Made by a program: the position numbers and the translations under genes. Below are positions 39,968-47,969 of a stretch of DNA of 64,000 nt, one piece after another. This DNA comes from Pseudomonas sp. BN411 (GTDB taxonomy: Bacteria; Pseudomonadota; Gammaproteobacteria; Pseudomonadales; Pseudomonadaceae). The DNA lies in contig NZ_SSOM01000081.1 in the NCBI RefSeq assembly GCF_029871235.1, forward strand, positions 25,752-89,751. The letters are read 5' to 3'. A model generated the notes under the pieces. The model saw nothing but the letters and a program-made list of their open reading frames with translations. It was not told where the DNA came from and ran no database searches. Each line of letters begins with the position of its first letter. Within the stretch, counting starts at the first letter, position 1.

Positions 39968-39994
39968 AAGAAGCCCGCTTTATGCGGGCTTCTT
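39968..39994 (+). terminator. Rho-independent terminator of the three-gene cassette
   Basis: An 11-bp stem AAGAAGCCCGC / GCGGGCTTCTT with a five-base loop begins 19 bases after the last stop codon. Only a short T-rich tail follows. Confidence 0.85.
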
Positions 39995-40036
39995 CGTTTG
40001 GGCGGCATTGCGCCTGGCCTCGTAACGCCAGGTTGA

Positions 40037-40288
40037 CGGCCGTTCTGGGCTCAATGCCTCGTCTTGCGCTCAAGTGCCACCTTGATAGCGTCCGGCACCT
40101 GTATCGGCTATCTACCGACGCACTACGCCAACATCTGGGTCGCTCGCGCCATGCTCCGTCCGATTGCACCGCAGCGACTTGCGTACAGTGCGGCGTTCCA
40201 TTGCATAACCCGACAAGGACAAACGCCAACAAACGCGTTGGCGAGACTGCTGCAAGCCCTGGACACCGCGCAGAGCTCGTTGAGCTGA
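40037..40288 (+). pseudogene. LysR-family regulator remnant (C-terminal end only)
   Basis: In this frame, after a TGA at 40034, the translation contains TLIASGTCIGYLPTHYANIW, VARAMLRPIAPQRLAYSAAF and HCITRQGQTPTNALARLL. This is the conserved end of a LysR effector-binding domain. The first two thirds, including the helix-turn-helix, are absent on both sides. The frame also lacks a proper start. It abuts the terminator of the low-GC cassette, so the gene was probably truncated when DNA was inserted or deleted here. Confidence 0.7.
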
Positions 40289-40344
40289 CACCACTCTCCA
40301 TCTCCGTGGAAATAATGGATTCAAATGGGCCATGACCATGACGA

Positions 40345-40368
40345 AAAAAGGCCCGGAGAGTCCGGGCC
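40345..40368 (-). terminator. Rho-independent terminator of the minus-strand permease/binding-protein genes
   Basis: On the minus strand the hairpin GGCCCGGA / TCCGGGCC is followed by TTTTTT. It lies about 95 bases after the binding-protein stop. Confidence 0.85.
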
Positions 40369-40462
40369 AAGGGTTTCGTTGGGTTCTGGAACGTCCATTG
40401 TCGAATACGCCACTACGTGACGCAGACATCCGTCCCGAAAAATCCAGACGAGGAAATCGGGC

Positions 40463-41404
40463 TTAGAGCCCCAAATAGGCCATGATTTTCTGCTGGGCAG
40501 GTTCGCCACTGAACGTAGTGACGCCTTCGAGCCACTTCGCCACGACTTCTGGATGATCCTTCAACCACTCCTTCGTGACCTCCATTGGATCTTCCTTCTT
40601 GACGACCCGGGCCATGATCTCGTCTTCCATGGAAACGTCGAACTTGAGATTGTCGAGCAGTTTCGCGACATTCGGGCAGCGTTCTTGGTAGCCGTTTGCA
40701 ACGACGGTATAGACTTCGGCCGAGCCGTAATTGGGGCCGAATTCCTTATCTCCTCCGGACAGGTACTGGATCTTGTAGGACAAGTTCATGGGGTGGGGTT
40801 CCCAGCCGAGAAACACAATCCACTCCTTGCGGGAAACTGCACGTTGAATTGATACCAGCATGCCCGCTTCGCTGGACTCTATCAGTTTGAAATCGCCCAG
40901 ATTGTGCTCATTGCCTTTAATCATCTTTTGAATGACTACGTTCGCATCGTCACCGGGCTCAATTCCGTAAATTTTTCCGCCAAGCTTGTCTTTGAACTTT
41001 GCAATGTCATCGAAGCTGCGTAAACCACTTTCATACGCGTAACTAGGTACGGCCAGAGTGAACTTGGCACCTGTCAGGTTCGGTGTCGGCAGTTGCGTAA
41101 CGGAATTGGAATCGAGATAAGGTTTGGCATTCGCATCTTGCGACGGCTTCCAGTAGCCAAGATAAATGTCAATATTCTTGCGTTTCAGACCAGCCCAGGC
41201 GAGGGGGATCGAGAGTGTAACGTCGGTGGGTTTATATCCGATCCCTACAAGTATGTTCTTTGCAAGCGCCGTCGTTGACTCGAGATCCGCCCATCCGATT
41301 TTTGCGAATCGAGGAGACATACAGCTCGTCGGTTCTTCTGCTTGAATGGCAAAAGACATGAATGCTGCCAGCGCACAACCACAACGAATTGCAAGCTTCA
41401 TCAT
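40463..41404 (-). CDS. Glycine betaine/choline-type ABC substrate-binding protein (orphan)
   Basis: The 313-residue protein has a signal peptide (MMKLAIRCGCALAAFMSFAIQA) and an OpuAC/ProX-type quaternary-amine-binding fold. Family features are IGWADLESTTALAKNILVGI near residue 40, IDIYLGYWKPSQ near residue 80, GIEPGDDANVVIQKMI near residue 145 and FLGWEPHPMNLSYKIQYLSG near residue 200. It resembles ChoX/CbcX/CaiX proteins for choline, carnitine or betaine. No cognate permease or ATPase lies beside it. In Pseudomonas such orphan binding proteins are known to share the CbcWV core transporter. GGAG is six bases before the ATG at 41404. An NCS1 permease gene is 18 bases upstream. Confidence 0.85.
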   Translation of the reverse strand: MMKLAIRCGCALAAFMSFAIQAEEPTSCMSPRFAKIGWADLESTTALAKNILVGIGYKPTDVTLSIPLAWAGLKRKNIDIYLGYWKPSQDANAKPYLDSNSVTQLPTPNLTGAKFTLAVPSYAYESGLRSFDDIAKFKDKLGGKIYGIEPGDDANVVIQKMIKGNEHNLGDFKLIESSEAGMLVSIQRAVSRKEWIVFLGWEPHPMNLSYKIQYLSGGDKEFGPNYGSAEVYTVVANGYQERCPNVAKLLDNLKFDVSMEDEIMARVVKKEDPMEVTKEWLKDHPEVVAKWLEGVTTFSGEPAQQKIMAYLGL

Positions 41405-41422
41405 TGGAAACTCCACGTAGTC

Positions 41423-42853
41423 TCAGATGTGTTGGATAGCGTCAAAGGACGGTACGTTGCTCAATTCCTTCTGAATGTTCTGCGAACGACAGAGCCACCA
41501 GTAGGCGAGGGCTGATGCGGCTAGTCCGATTGGCATGCTGATATCAGCACCATCCAACTTTTCAGATACATATCCCATGTAGAGGCCGGTATTGGAGAAA
41601 GGCAGCATAACCACGAAGCCAACAATGTATGCACCAATTCCGCGCCAGTTCCATTTTCCGTAAATGCCGTTCGGATTGAATATTTCCTTGATCGAGTATT
41701 TCCCGTGGCGGATGCCATAGAAATCAACCAGATTTATTGCAGTCCACGGGGTGAACAGATAAAGCAGAATCGCCAGGAAATCACCAAACTCCTTGACGAA
41801 GTCAGCAGAAGCCGTCAACGCAATCAACATTGCAGAGCCGCCTACAGCCAACATCGAAATAATACGTTTGAGGAGCGTCGATTTTTGGGTTTTTATCGTG
41901 TCGATGATGCTAAGCAAGGTAATCGAAGCGCCGTAGAAGTTTTGCGCTGCGCTGGTAATCAGAATAAGCACCGAGATGATCACGAGCGTTTCGCCGAACC
42001 CTGGGAAAACCATGTTTCCCAGCATGACCAGGCCGGCCGCCAGATTCTGGCCAGGGCTGAGCGCCGCGGCTGTGGCACCGATCAGCATCATCCAGACGCC
42101 GCCAATCATGGCGCCCATGTATGTCCACCAGAACGAGGCGCGCACGCTGACGTTGGCGGGCAAGTATCGGGAATAGTCGGAGACGTAGATGGCCCAGCTC
42201 AGTTGGTAGGCGGCTGCAGCAAAGAACTGGGCCAGAAAGGCATTAAGTTTAAACTCACCAATAGCCAGCTGATTGGCTGGAAGCTTGGTAAACATGACCA
42301 GGCCGAAAGTCAGCACCAGCATCAGTGCGACCATCAGAAAAGCCAGGCCGCGTTGTACCTTATGGAAAGAGTTGTATCCGACGACCGCCATGATGATCGC
42401 CAACAAGGAAAAGACCATCGCCGATCCGTTTTCGGAGACACCGAGCAGTTCATGCAAGGTTTGCCCTACGAGCAACTGGTTGAAGGCGTTGTATCCGACA
42501 TAAGTAACGATGGCCACCAAGTAGACGAGCAGGGCGCCGAGATAGCCAAATTGGGGACGGGACTGAATGAGTTGGGGCAGTCCCATTTGCGGGCCTTGAG
42601 TGGAGTGCCCGGCCATGAACAAGGTGCCGAAAGCGCAACCAAGAATGATGGCAATGGCCGACCACAACAGATTGGCGCCCATGCCGATCCCGATGATTCC
42701 TACGGCCAGGGTCGTCAGTTGTGCTCCACCGCAGAACCAGATTGGCCACAGATGCCAGGCTTTGCCATGGCGCTCCGATAAGGGAACGTGGTCAATGGAG
42801 CGTACTTCCAGATTGAATCGTCCAGCAGGTGAGGGGGTTTCTTTGGCTAACAT
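41423..42853 (-). CDS. NCS1-family permease (cytosine/purine/hydantoin-type)
   Basis: This 476-residue membrane protein has about twelve helices. Its N-terminus (VPLSERHGKAWHLWPIWFCG) and first helices (QLTTLAVGIIGIGMGANLLW) match nucleobase:cation symporter-1 proteins such as CodB relatives. GHSTQGPQMGLPQLIQSRPQ near residue 90 and PWTAINLVDFYGIRHGKY near residue 380 are also family-like. The likely role is proton- or sodium-coupled uptake of a small nitrogen compound that the upstream amidase then hydrolyses. The ribosome binding site is weak. GC content is clearly lower than in the core genes. Confidence 0.88.
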   Translation of the reverse strand: MLAKETPSPAGRFNLEVRSIDHVPLSERHGKAWHLWPIWFCGGAQLTTLAVGIIGIGMGANLLWSAIAIILGCAFGTLFMAGHSTQGPQMGLPQLIQSRPQFGYLGALLVYLVAIVTYVGYNAFNQLLVGQTLHELLGVSENGSAMVFSLLAIIMAVVGYNSFHKVQRGLAFLMVALMLVLTFGLVMFTKLPANQLAIGEFKLNAFLAQFFAAAAYQLSWAIYVSDYSRYLPANVSVRASFWWTYMGAMIGGVWMMLIGATAAALSPGQNLAAGLVMLGNMVFPGFGETLVIISVLILITSAAQNFYGASITLLSIIDTIKTQKSTLLKRIISMLAVGGSAMLIALTASADFVKEFGDFLAILLYLFTPWTAINLVDFYGIRHGKYSIKEIFNPNGIYGKWNWRGIGAYIVGFVVMLPFSNTGLYMGYVSEKLDGADISMPIGLAASALAYWWLCRSQNIQKELSNVPSFDAIQHI

Positions 42854-43298
42854 GATCGTCGTACCTATATTTCTTGTCGTAGTACATTTGTTAGGCAGAA
42901 GAGCAAATAAGTTGAGTGGTATTCAGGTCGCAGGCTTTTCAGTCGCCGGTGGAGAGTTGAGTTTCCATTTCAAGGTGCGTTCCCTATGCCACTGGCGATT
43001 GGGTCCACTTTTACTTGTTTGCTGGGTTGGAGTTCCGCCCGAGGGCTGCGGTGTATTCAGATTTTTGTCTGAAAGCGTGCAAGGCTTCTATCTTTGAACT
43101 CCAGGTTTAATGGTTGTCTATCTTTTCATCGAATCTATCTCTCTTGAAATTGATCAATGTCTTTGAGGCGGGTGCAGCGTAGCGCTATTGGTGAATAAGC
43201 ATCATGCCTATTCATGCCATTAGTTGGTTGCGTCCTGCGTGTGGTCTTTTGGCTAGTTCTCGCTGAACTGCCGGGGTTGGAATATCAGGGTCTGAACT
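42854..43298. other. 445-base intergenic region between amidase and NCS1 permease, no gene seen
   Basis: The stretch is AT-rich, with no ORF carrying a ribosome binding site and no family similarity on either strand. A palindrome ATTGATCAAT is present at 43149-43158, loosely like the ATTG/CAAT half sites of the operator upstream of the TetR gene. It probably holds the permease promoter. The size of the gap suggests amidase and permease are separate transcripts. Confidence 0.5.
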
Positions 43299-44723
43299 TC
43301 AATTCTGGCTGGGGGGGGACTTTTGCGGGAAATTTCTTTCAATTTCATTGGCGAGTCTGAGAATGGTTTCTTCATCGCCAAATCTGCCGACTATTTGCAA
43401 TCCGATGGGCAGGCCATTAGCCATAATGCCGACCGGCAAACTAAGGGCTGGTTGTCCCGTCAGGTTGAAGATTTCGGTGAAGGGAGAGAAGGCATATGCA
43501 TTTTCGTACCAGACATTCAGCTTCTTCTCTCCAGATGCCGTGAAGCCGCCGATCAAGGGTGGTGCAAGGGCCACAGTCGGCGTGATGAGCACATCGAACT
43601 CTTCGAAGCAGTTGGCAATACGACGTGAGACGCGGTTCTGCACCGATCTCGCGTTATGTACATCGAGAGCGGAGCGGCGGCTCGACTGCTTGTACATTTC
43701 GTAAGTGATCCATTCGACATCGCCTTCGGCTATGGGACGGCCCAGAGCTGCTGCCTGCTGTGTCATCAGTGCTTCGATCTCCAGCTGCCAGAACACGGCG
43801 GCGGCATCGCCTGCGCCAGTAAGGTCCGGCCAGCCAAAATCCCGCAACTTGTGGCCTTCCGAGCCGAGGAATTCCAGGACATTGAGCACTGCATTACGAA
43901 TGGACTCGTCAATTTCCGTTCCGTCGGGACGGGTGCAGCTGAAGGCTATTTTCAACGAGGGAGAAGCCTTGTTCAGGCTCTCGAGCCAGGAGGCTGGCGC
44001 AGGTGGGGCCGCATAAGGCGCACCAGACTCAAAGCCGGCCAGTACGTCCAGCAACAAGGCGGTGTCGCGGACAGTCCTTGTCAGTACGTGTTCGCTATCC
44101 AGGCCGCCGACGAACTCCCCAACATGGGGACCGACAGGGTTGCGTCCACGACTGGGTTTCAGTCCCACCACACCGCAGACGGATGCAGGAACGCGGATCG
44201 AGCCGCCACAGTCGGTGCCGTGGGCCACGGGCACCATGCCGGCTCCTACTGCGCAGGCCGAGCCGCCACTGGAACCGCCGGAAGCGTACTTGGGGTTCCT
44301 GGGGTTTCGACAGGGACCGAAGTACTCGGGCTCGGTGACGAAATCCCCTGCAAACTCTGGCGTCTTGGCCTTTCCAAGAATGATGGCGCCAGCCTTGCGC
44401 ATACGCCCGACGAGTTCGCTATCTGTCTCTGCCGCAGGGGCATCCTTGTACAAGCGCGATCCATGTCTGGTGGCAAAGCCACGGACATCGATATTCGTGT
44501 CCTTTATCAGTACAGGCAGCCCTGCCAGTGCACCTTGCCCATGGCTTCTGGCTGCCTGGCGGGCGGATTCGGCATCGATGGACACGACTGCCCCCAGTTC
44601 GTGGTCCTGGGCTTCGATTTCGTTGAGCGCCAGGTCGACCAGTTCCCGGGCGGTGACTTCTCCAGCCTGCACCAGTTGAACAAGGCTCACCGCATCGAAG
44701 TTCTTATATTCATCGCTATTCAT
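43299..44723 (-). CDS. Amidase-signature-family hydrolase
   Basis: The 474-residue enzyme has a complete Ser-cisSer-Lys triad: Lys74 in PVLIKDTN, Ser151 in the glycine-serine motif YASGGSSGGSACAVG, and the nucleophile Ser175 in TDCGGSIRVPAS. The distances match the family. These enzymes hydrolyse carboxamides to acid and ammonia. The substrate is unknown. The neighbouring orphan quaternary-amine-binding protein and BetI-like regulator hint at a betaine-like or carnitine-like amide, which is only inference. It ends two bases from the regulator gene, giving a regulator-amidase operon. Confidence 0.92.
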   Translation of the reverse strand: MNSDEYKNFDAVSLVQLVQAGEVTARELVDLALNEIEAQDHELGAVVSIDAESARQAARSHGQGALAGLPVLIKDTNIDVRGFATRHGSRLYKDAPAAETDSELVGRMRKAGAIILGKAKTPEFAGDFVTEPEYFGPCRNPRNPKYASGGSSGGSACAVGAGMVPVAHGTDCGGSIRVPASVCGVVGLKPSRGRNPVGPHVGEFVGGLDSEHVLTRTVRDTALLLDVLAGFESGAPYAAPPAPASWLESLNKASPSLKIAFSCTRPDGTEIDESIRNAVLNVLEFLGSEGHKLRDFGWPDLTGAGDAAAVFWQLEIEALMTQQAAALGRPIAEGDVEWITYEMYKQSSRRSALDVHNARSVQNRVSRRIANCFEEFDVLITPTVALAPPLIGGFTASGEKKLNVWYENAYAFSPFTEIFNLTGQPALSLPVGIMANGLPIGLQIVGRFGDEETILRLANEIERNFPQKSPPSQN

Positions 44724-44725
44724 AT

Positions 44726-45316
44726 CTACACCTTCAGGTCATAGCCAAGGAGGTTGTTGAGGAACTCATAAGCCAGGCGTCGGGAATCGCCGATGGTTTC
44801 CGGGGTTGGGTCAACCGCTGCCCGCAGCCACAGGCCGTCGATGAAGACCGCAATCATCTGTGCCTTATAGCGAGCGGTTGTCTTGTCCATGCTTTTCGCC
44901 AGGGCATGGAAAAGCAGCGAGTGGCTGCGGCGAGCCACAATGTTCTGAATTCGCTGGAACTGTGGGAATTGCGGGACCTGCGCCCAGAAGGCCAGCCACG
45001 CGGCGACGTTCTCGCGTGTCAGGTTCAATGCACTGACGTTGCCTTCGACGAAGGCCTGCACCCGTTCGGAGGGCGTTTTGGATTGACGGAGATGGTTGAA
45101 GATCTCGGCGTTGATCCGCTTGTTCAGCTCCCGCAGGGTCGCTTCAAGCAGGGCGTTCTTGTCCGAAAAATAGTGATGCACTATCCCGTTGGACATCCCC
45201 GATCTTGCGCTCACTTGCGCCATGCTCGTGCCGGCAAGGCCCTGCTCGCCGATTAGCGAGAGCGTGGCCTCCACCAACTGCTTCTTGCGTATTTCCTGCA
45301 TTCCTACCTTAGGCAT
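44726..45316 (-). CDS. TetR-family regulator resembling BetI
   Basis: The 196-residue protein starts MPKVGMQEIRKKQLVEATLS, the same opening as the choline repressor BetI. Its helix-turn-helix is TSMAQVSARSGMSNGIVHHY, with FSDKNALLEATLRELN following. The C-terminal ligand domain has WLAFWAQVPQFPQF, again BetI-like. The ATG at 45316 is preferred because an upstream in-frame ATG (45343) lies inside the palindromic operator. It is probably an autorepressor that controls the amidase and perhaps the permease and binding protein. No betA/betB genes adjoin, so the ligand may differ from choline. Confidence 0.88.
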   Translation of the reverse strand: MPKVGMQEIRKKQLVEATLSLIGEQGLAGTSMAQVSARSGMSNGIVHHYFSDKNALLEATLRELNKRINAEIFNHLRQSKTPSERVQAFVEGNVSALNLTRENVAAWLAFWAQVPQFPQFQRIQNIVARRSHSLLFHALAKSMDKTTARYKAQMIAVFIDGLWLRAAVDPTPETIGDSRRLAYEFLNNLLGYDLKV

Positions 45317-45330
45317 GGCGTTGTCTCTTT

Positions 45331-45352
45331 TTTCATTGGTCACTCAATGAAA
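45331..45352 (-). promoter_or_regulatory. Palindromic operator of the BetI-like regulator
   Basis: TTTCATTG-GTCACT-CAATGAAA is a perfect inverted repeat with 8-bp arms and a 6-bp centre. It lies 15 bases upstream of the regulator start. This is where a TetR autorepressor would bind. Confidence 0.75.
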
Positions 45353-45844
45353 AAAAATTAGCATCCGTTTTGCCACTGATGCAAGGAAAAAACTGCGTGC
45401 CGTAAAACGCATCGGGGAGAGGGGAGGGATCGCAGCCAGCAGAAGGCCGGACTAGAGCGGATCAGCTCGGAAAGCCAGGCGGGCCGGCAGATGAAAGGCA
45501 TGCGAGTAGGTGTCGGGCTTTCCATGGAGCAGCCCTTGTCCAAAGGAGCGTGATGGTGTGATTCGGGGCTGCGAGTCACCGAGCCCGCTGCACGGAGGCG
45601 CATCCATTTATCGGTGGTCGCTGCGACGCTGGTGGCGATTCTCCGCAATCACCAGCCGACAGCAGCCGCTCGCAAACGGCCGCTCACAGGCAGGAACAAG
45701 CCTCCTCAATTCAGCGGCGCGCTAGAGCAAGCGGCCCCCCTTGATCGCTGATCAATCCCGCGTAATCTCCCGCTACCCGGTGAAACGACTTGCCGTAGGC
45801 ATCTGGAAGCTCGGCTTTGCCTACCAGATAAGGACATTTATCCA
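45353..45844. other. 492-base intergenic region, no gene seen
   Basis: This lies between the divergent TetR and serine-hydrolase genes. No ORF has a convincing start or family match. A short GTAGGC...GCCTAC hairpin around 45794-45823 just before the hydrolase may be a degraded repeat. The region could contain remnants, but none are identifiable by reading. Confidence 0.5.
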
Positions 45845-46738
45845 ATGCTTTTTTCCGACGTATCGAACGGTGATCTGCTAGCGCCCACGCAGCCCGATGC
45901 AGTGGTGCCCTGGTGGAGCTTTACCAAGACCGTGTTGTCTGCTGCTGCCTTGTCATTAGTGCGTGACGGCCTGATTGAGCTTGATGAAGTTCTCCCGGAA
46001 GGCTCGTTCACTTTGCGTCAATTGCTGCGCCATCAGGCGGGGTTGGCGGACTACGGTGAGCTGGCTGAATACCATGCAGCCGTTGCTCGTGGTGATACGG
46101 CCTGGACGACCGACGAGATGCTGAATCGGCTTGACGCCTCCAGATTGCGATACGCGCCCGGAACCCAATGGCGATATTCCAATGTGGGTTACCTGTTCGT
46201 GGCGCAACTTATTGAGCGTCTGACTGGCCTTTCGCTGCAGGAGGCGTTGAAGGAACGTGTCTTGACGCCTCTCGCCGTACCGCATGTGTCGCTCGCAAAG
46301 CCAGGCGAACAGCTGGACGGTATCTGTCGGGGAGTAATGTCCGGTTACGATCCGGGCTGGGTTTATCACGGCTTGCTGCTTGGCACGCTTTCGGACGCGG
46401 CCTTGCTGCTGGAGCGGTTGTTGAGCGGGCAACTGCTCCCTCGTTCGTTGCTTCAGGAGATGCAGGCGGCGCTCGTCCTTGGGGGACCAATGCCTGGTAG
46501 ACCCTGGACCGCTCCCGGATATGGCCTCGGCTTGATGATTGGCGGGGTGAGCGACGGTCTTACCCTTTGCGGACACACGGGAAGCGGACCGGGCAGCACA
46601 GTCGCGGTCTATCGCTGTGCTCACGCAGGCAACTCTGCAAGCTGCGCTGTTTTCAGCGAGGGCGATGATCAAGGGGCCGTGGAAGTAGCCGTCTTGAGCC
46701 ATCTTTCGGCGCTCCTGGTCAGTAAGCCAGGTGGTTGA
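45845..46738 (+). CDS. Serine hydrolase of the class C beta-lactamase-like family
   Basis: The 297-residue protein has the beta-lactamase/D-alanyl-peptidase motifs in order: SFTK with the nucleophile Ser25 and Lys28, YSN in GTQWRYSNVGYLF near residue 118, and HTG in LCGHTGSGPGST near residue 248. It has no signal peptide and begins close to the SxxK, so it is shorter than secreted AmpC enzymes and probably cytosolic. Relatives include esterases and D-aminopeptidases; the substrate is unknown. The ribosome binding site AAGGA is ten bases upstream. It lies in the lower-GC stretch. Confidence 0.85.
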   Translation: MLFSDVSNGDLLAPTQPDAVVPWWSFTKTVLSAAALSLVRDGLIELDEVLPEGSFTLRQLLRHQAGLADYGELAEYHAAVARGDTAWTTDEMLNRLDASRLRYAPGTQWRYSNVGYLFVAQLIERLTGLSLQEALKERVLTPLAVPHVSLAKPGEQLDGICRGVMSGYDPGWVYHGLLLGTLSDAALLLERLLSGQLLPRSLLQEMQAALVLGGPMPGRPWTAPGYGLGLMIGGVSDGLTLCGHTGSGPGSTVAVYRCAHAGNSASCAVFSEGDDQGAVEVAVLSHLSALLVSKPGG

Positions 46739-46780
46739 GCCACGAGGTCGAAGGATTGATCGCAGCACTGGACCTCGGCT

Positions 46781-46828
46781 GTTGGGTTTCGCTTCGCTCT
46801 AGCGGAACGCCGCCCGCACCAACCTACA
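46781..46828. repeat. Class D REP-like element, partial
   Basis: GTTGGGTTTCGCTTCGCTCT, AGCGGAACGCCGCCCG and a CACCAACCTAC end match the class D family. The left arm is degraded. Confidence 0.6.
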
Positions 46829-46840
46829 AGGGGCACGCAA

Positions 46841-46865
46841 AAAAAAGCCCGCCATAGAGGCGGGC
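46841..46865 (-). terminator. Rho-independent terminator of the amine dehydrogenase operon
   Basis: On the minus strand GCCCGCC / GGCGGGC is followed by TTTTTT. It lies about 22 bases after the cytochrome c stop codon. Confidence 0.85.
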
Positions 46866-46887
46866 TACAAGCCGTCCAGCTTAAAAC

Positions 46888-47415
46888 TCAGTAGGCGTTG
46901 TCCATGCCATCGTCGATGGCGATGCCTTTTTCGCGCATCTGCTTGATCAGGCCGGCGCGGGTGTCCGGCAGGTTGAGCAGGGTGACGCTGCGAATCTTGG
47001 CGACTTCAGCCTCGGTGTAGGGCTTGTAGTCGTCAGGCACGCTGCTACCGGCTATGCCGTCCTTGCGCATCATCCAGTTGATCAGTTCGGCGAGCTGGGC
47101 GTTGTTCAGCGCCGACTGGGACATGCCCGGCACACGCACCAGGAACTCACGGCCGCCTTCCACTTTGAGGAAGTTGCCGACGAAGCCTTTCATCTTCGGC
47201 GTGTCGTTGGCCTTGGAGCCTGTACCGTCGCCCAGGTGGCAGCCAGCGCATTGCAGCTGGTAGTTCACCGGGGTGCTGTAGCCGGCCTGCGAGATAGGCG
47301 TTTGCGGCGCTTCGTTGCCTGGCGCGTGCTTCTGGTTCGGGTCCGGAATGGCGCGGGCCATGGCCAGCGGGGCCGCCATTGCGCACATCAGTCCGGCAAT
47401 CAACAGGTAACGCAT
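46888..47415 (-). CDS. Periplasmic c-type cytochrome of the amine dehydrogenase cluster
   Basis: This 175-residue protein has a signal peptide (MRYLLIAGLMCAMAAPLAMA) and one heme-binding motif CAGCH (LQCAGCHLGDGTG, about residue 57). A likely axial Met is in VPGMSQSALNNAQLAELINW. The ATG at 47415 is the signal-peptide start; a longer frame upstream is spurious. It follows the light-subunit gene by 17 bases and probably accepts electrons from the dehydrogenase. A cytochrome gene at this place also occurs in aromatic amine dehydrogenase (aau) clusters. Confidence 0.85.
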   Translation of the reverse strand: MRYLLIAGLMCAMAAPLAMARAIPDPNQKHAPGNEAPQTPISQAGYSTPVNYQLQCAGCHLGDGTGSKANDTPKMKGFVGNFLKVEGGREFLVRVPGMSQSALNNAQLAELINWMMRKDGIAGSSVPDDYKPYTEAEVAKIRSVTLLNLPDTRAGLIKQMREKGIAIDDGMDNAY

Positions 47416-47432
47416 GGCAGCCCTCCGGCGGG

Positions 47433-47954
47433 TCAGATCGCGACGCCGCGGATGATGGAAACGGTGCAGTGGTAAATGTGCGACTTGGCCGCCAGGCACC
47501 AGTTGACGTCGTTGTTGTTGAACGGACGGTACGCCGGTTCCTCGCTGTCGTTGCGGGTACAGGCGCACTGGGCGCAGCTGTGCTTACCGCAGCAGTCGTT
47601 GTAGGAAATGATGTAGTCCTTGTTGTCGGCCGGGTTGCGGCAGGTGCCGATCCAGGTCACCTGGGAGGCCTCGGTGCCGGGCGGGCAGGAGGTCACCGAG
47701 CCGCCGCAGCAGCTGCACAGGAAGCCGTCGACGGAGCAGTAGCGCCAGTAGTCGCAGCTGTTGGGATCACCCGGGTCGCCGGCCATCGGCTTGTCGGCGG
47801 CCAGGGCCTTGCCGGTGCGGTCGATGGGCAGCAGCACCGGCAGGGCGGCGCCGGCAACCATCAGGGAGCCGATGCGGCCAAGGAGTTTGCGCCGGGAGGT
47901 GGTGTCGGCGACATGGCGCGTGGAGCGCTCGAAAAGGCGGTCTAGCAGTTTCAT
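47433..47954 (-). CDS. mauA: TTQ amine dehydrogenase light (beta) subunit, MauA/AauA family
   Basis: The 173-residue precursor has a twin-arginine-like leader (TSRRKLLGRIGSLMVAG) and a Cys-rich mature part. The tryptophan tryptophylquinone pair is visible: Trp101 in TWIGTC and Trp152 in NNNDVNWC. They are 51 residues apart, as in methylamine and aromatic amine dehydrogenases. The Asp residues needed for TTQ formation and catalysis are at Asp76 (SVDGF) and Asp120 (SYNDCCG). About a dozen Cys for disulphides are conserved. It oxidises primary amines to aldehyde plus ammonia in the periplasm. Whether methylamine or aralkylamines is the substrate cannot be decided. Confidence 0.92.
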   Translation of the reverse strand: MKLLDRLFERSTRHVADTTSRRKLLGRIGSLMVAGAALPVLLPIDRTGKALAADKPMAGDPGDPNSCDYWRYCSVDGFLCSCCGGSVTSCPPGTEASQVTWIGTCRNPADNKDYIISYNDCCGKHSCAQCACTRNDSEEPAYRPFNNNDVNWCLAAKSHIYHCTVSIIRGVAI

Positions 47955-47969
47955 GGAGGGCTCCCTTCC

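Noticed and set aside
39982..40335. Open frame of 117 codons overlapping the LysR remnant
   Set aside because: It is in another frame from the clear LysR similarity, starts inside the terminator hairpin and has no ribosome binding site or family pattern.
42600..43097. Plus-strand frame of 165 codons in the gap between permease and amidase
   Set aside because: More than half of it is antisense to the permease; the rest shows no signal peptide, domain or ribosome binding site.
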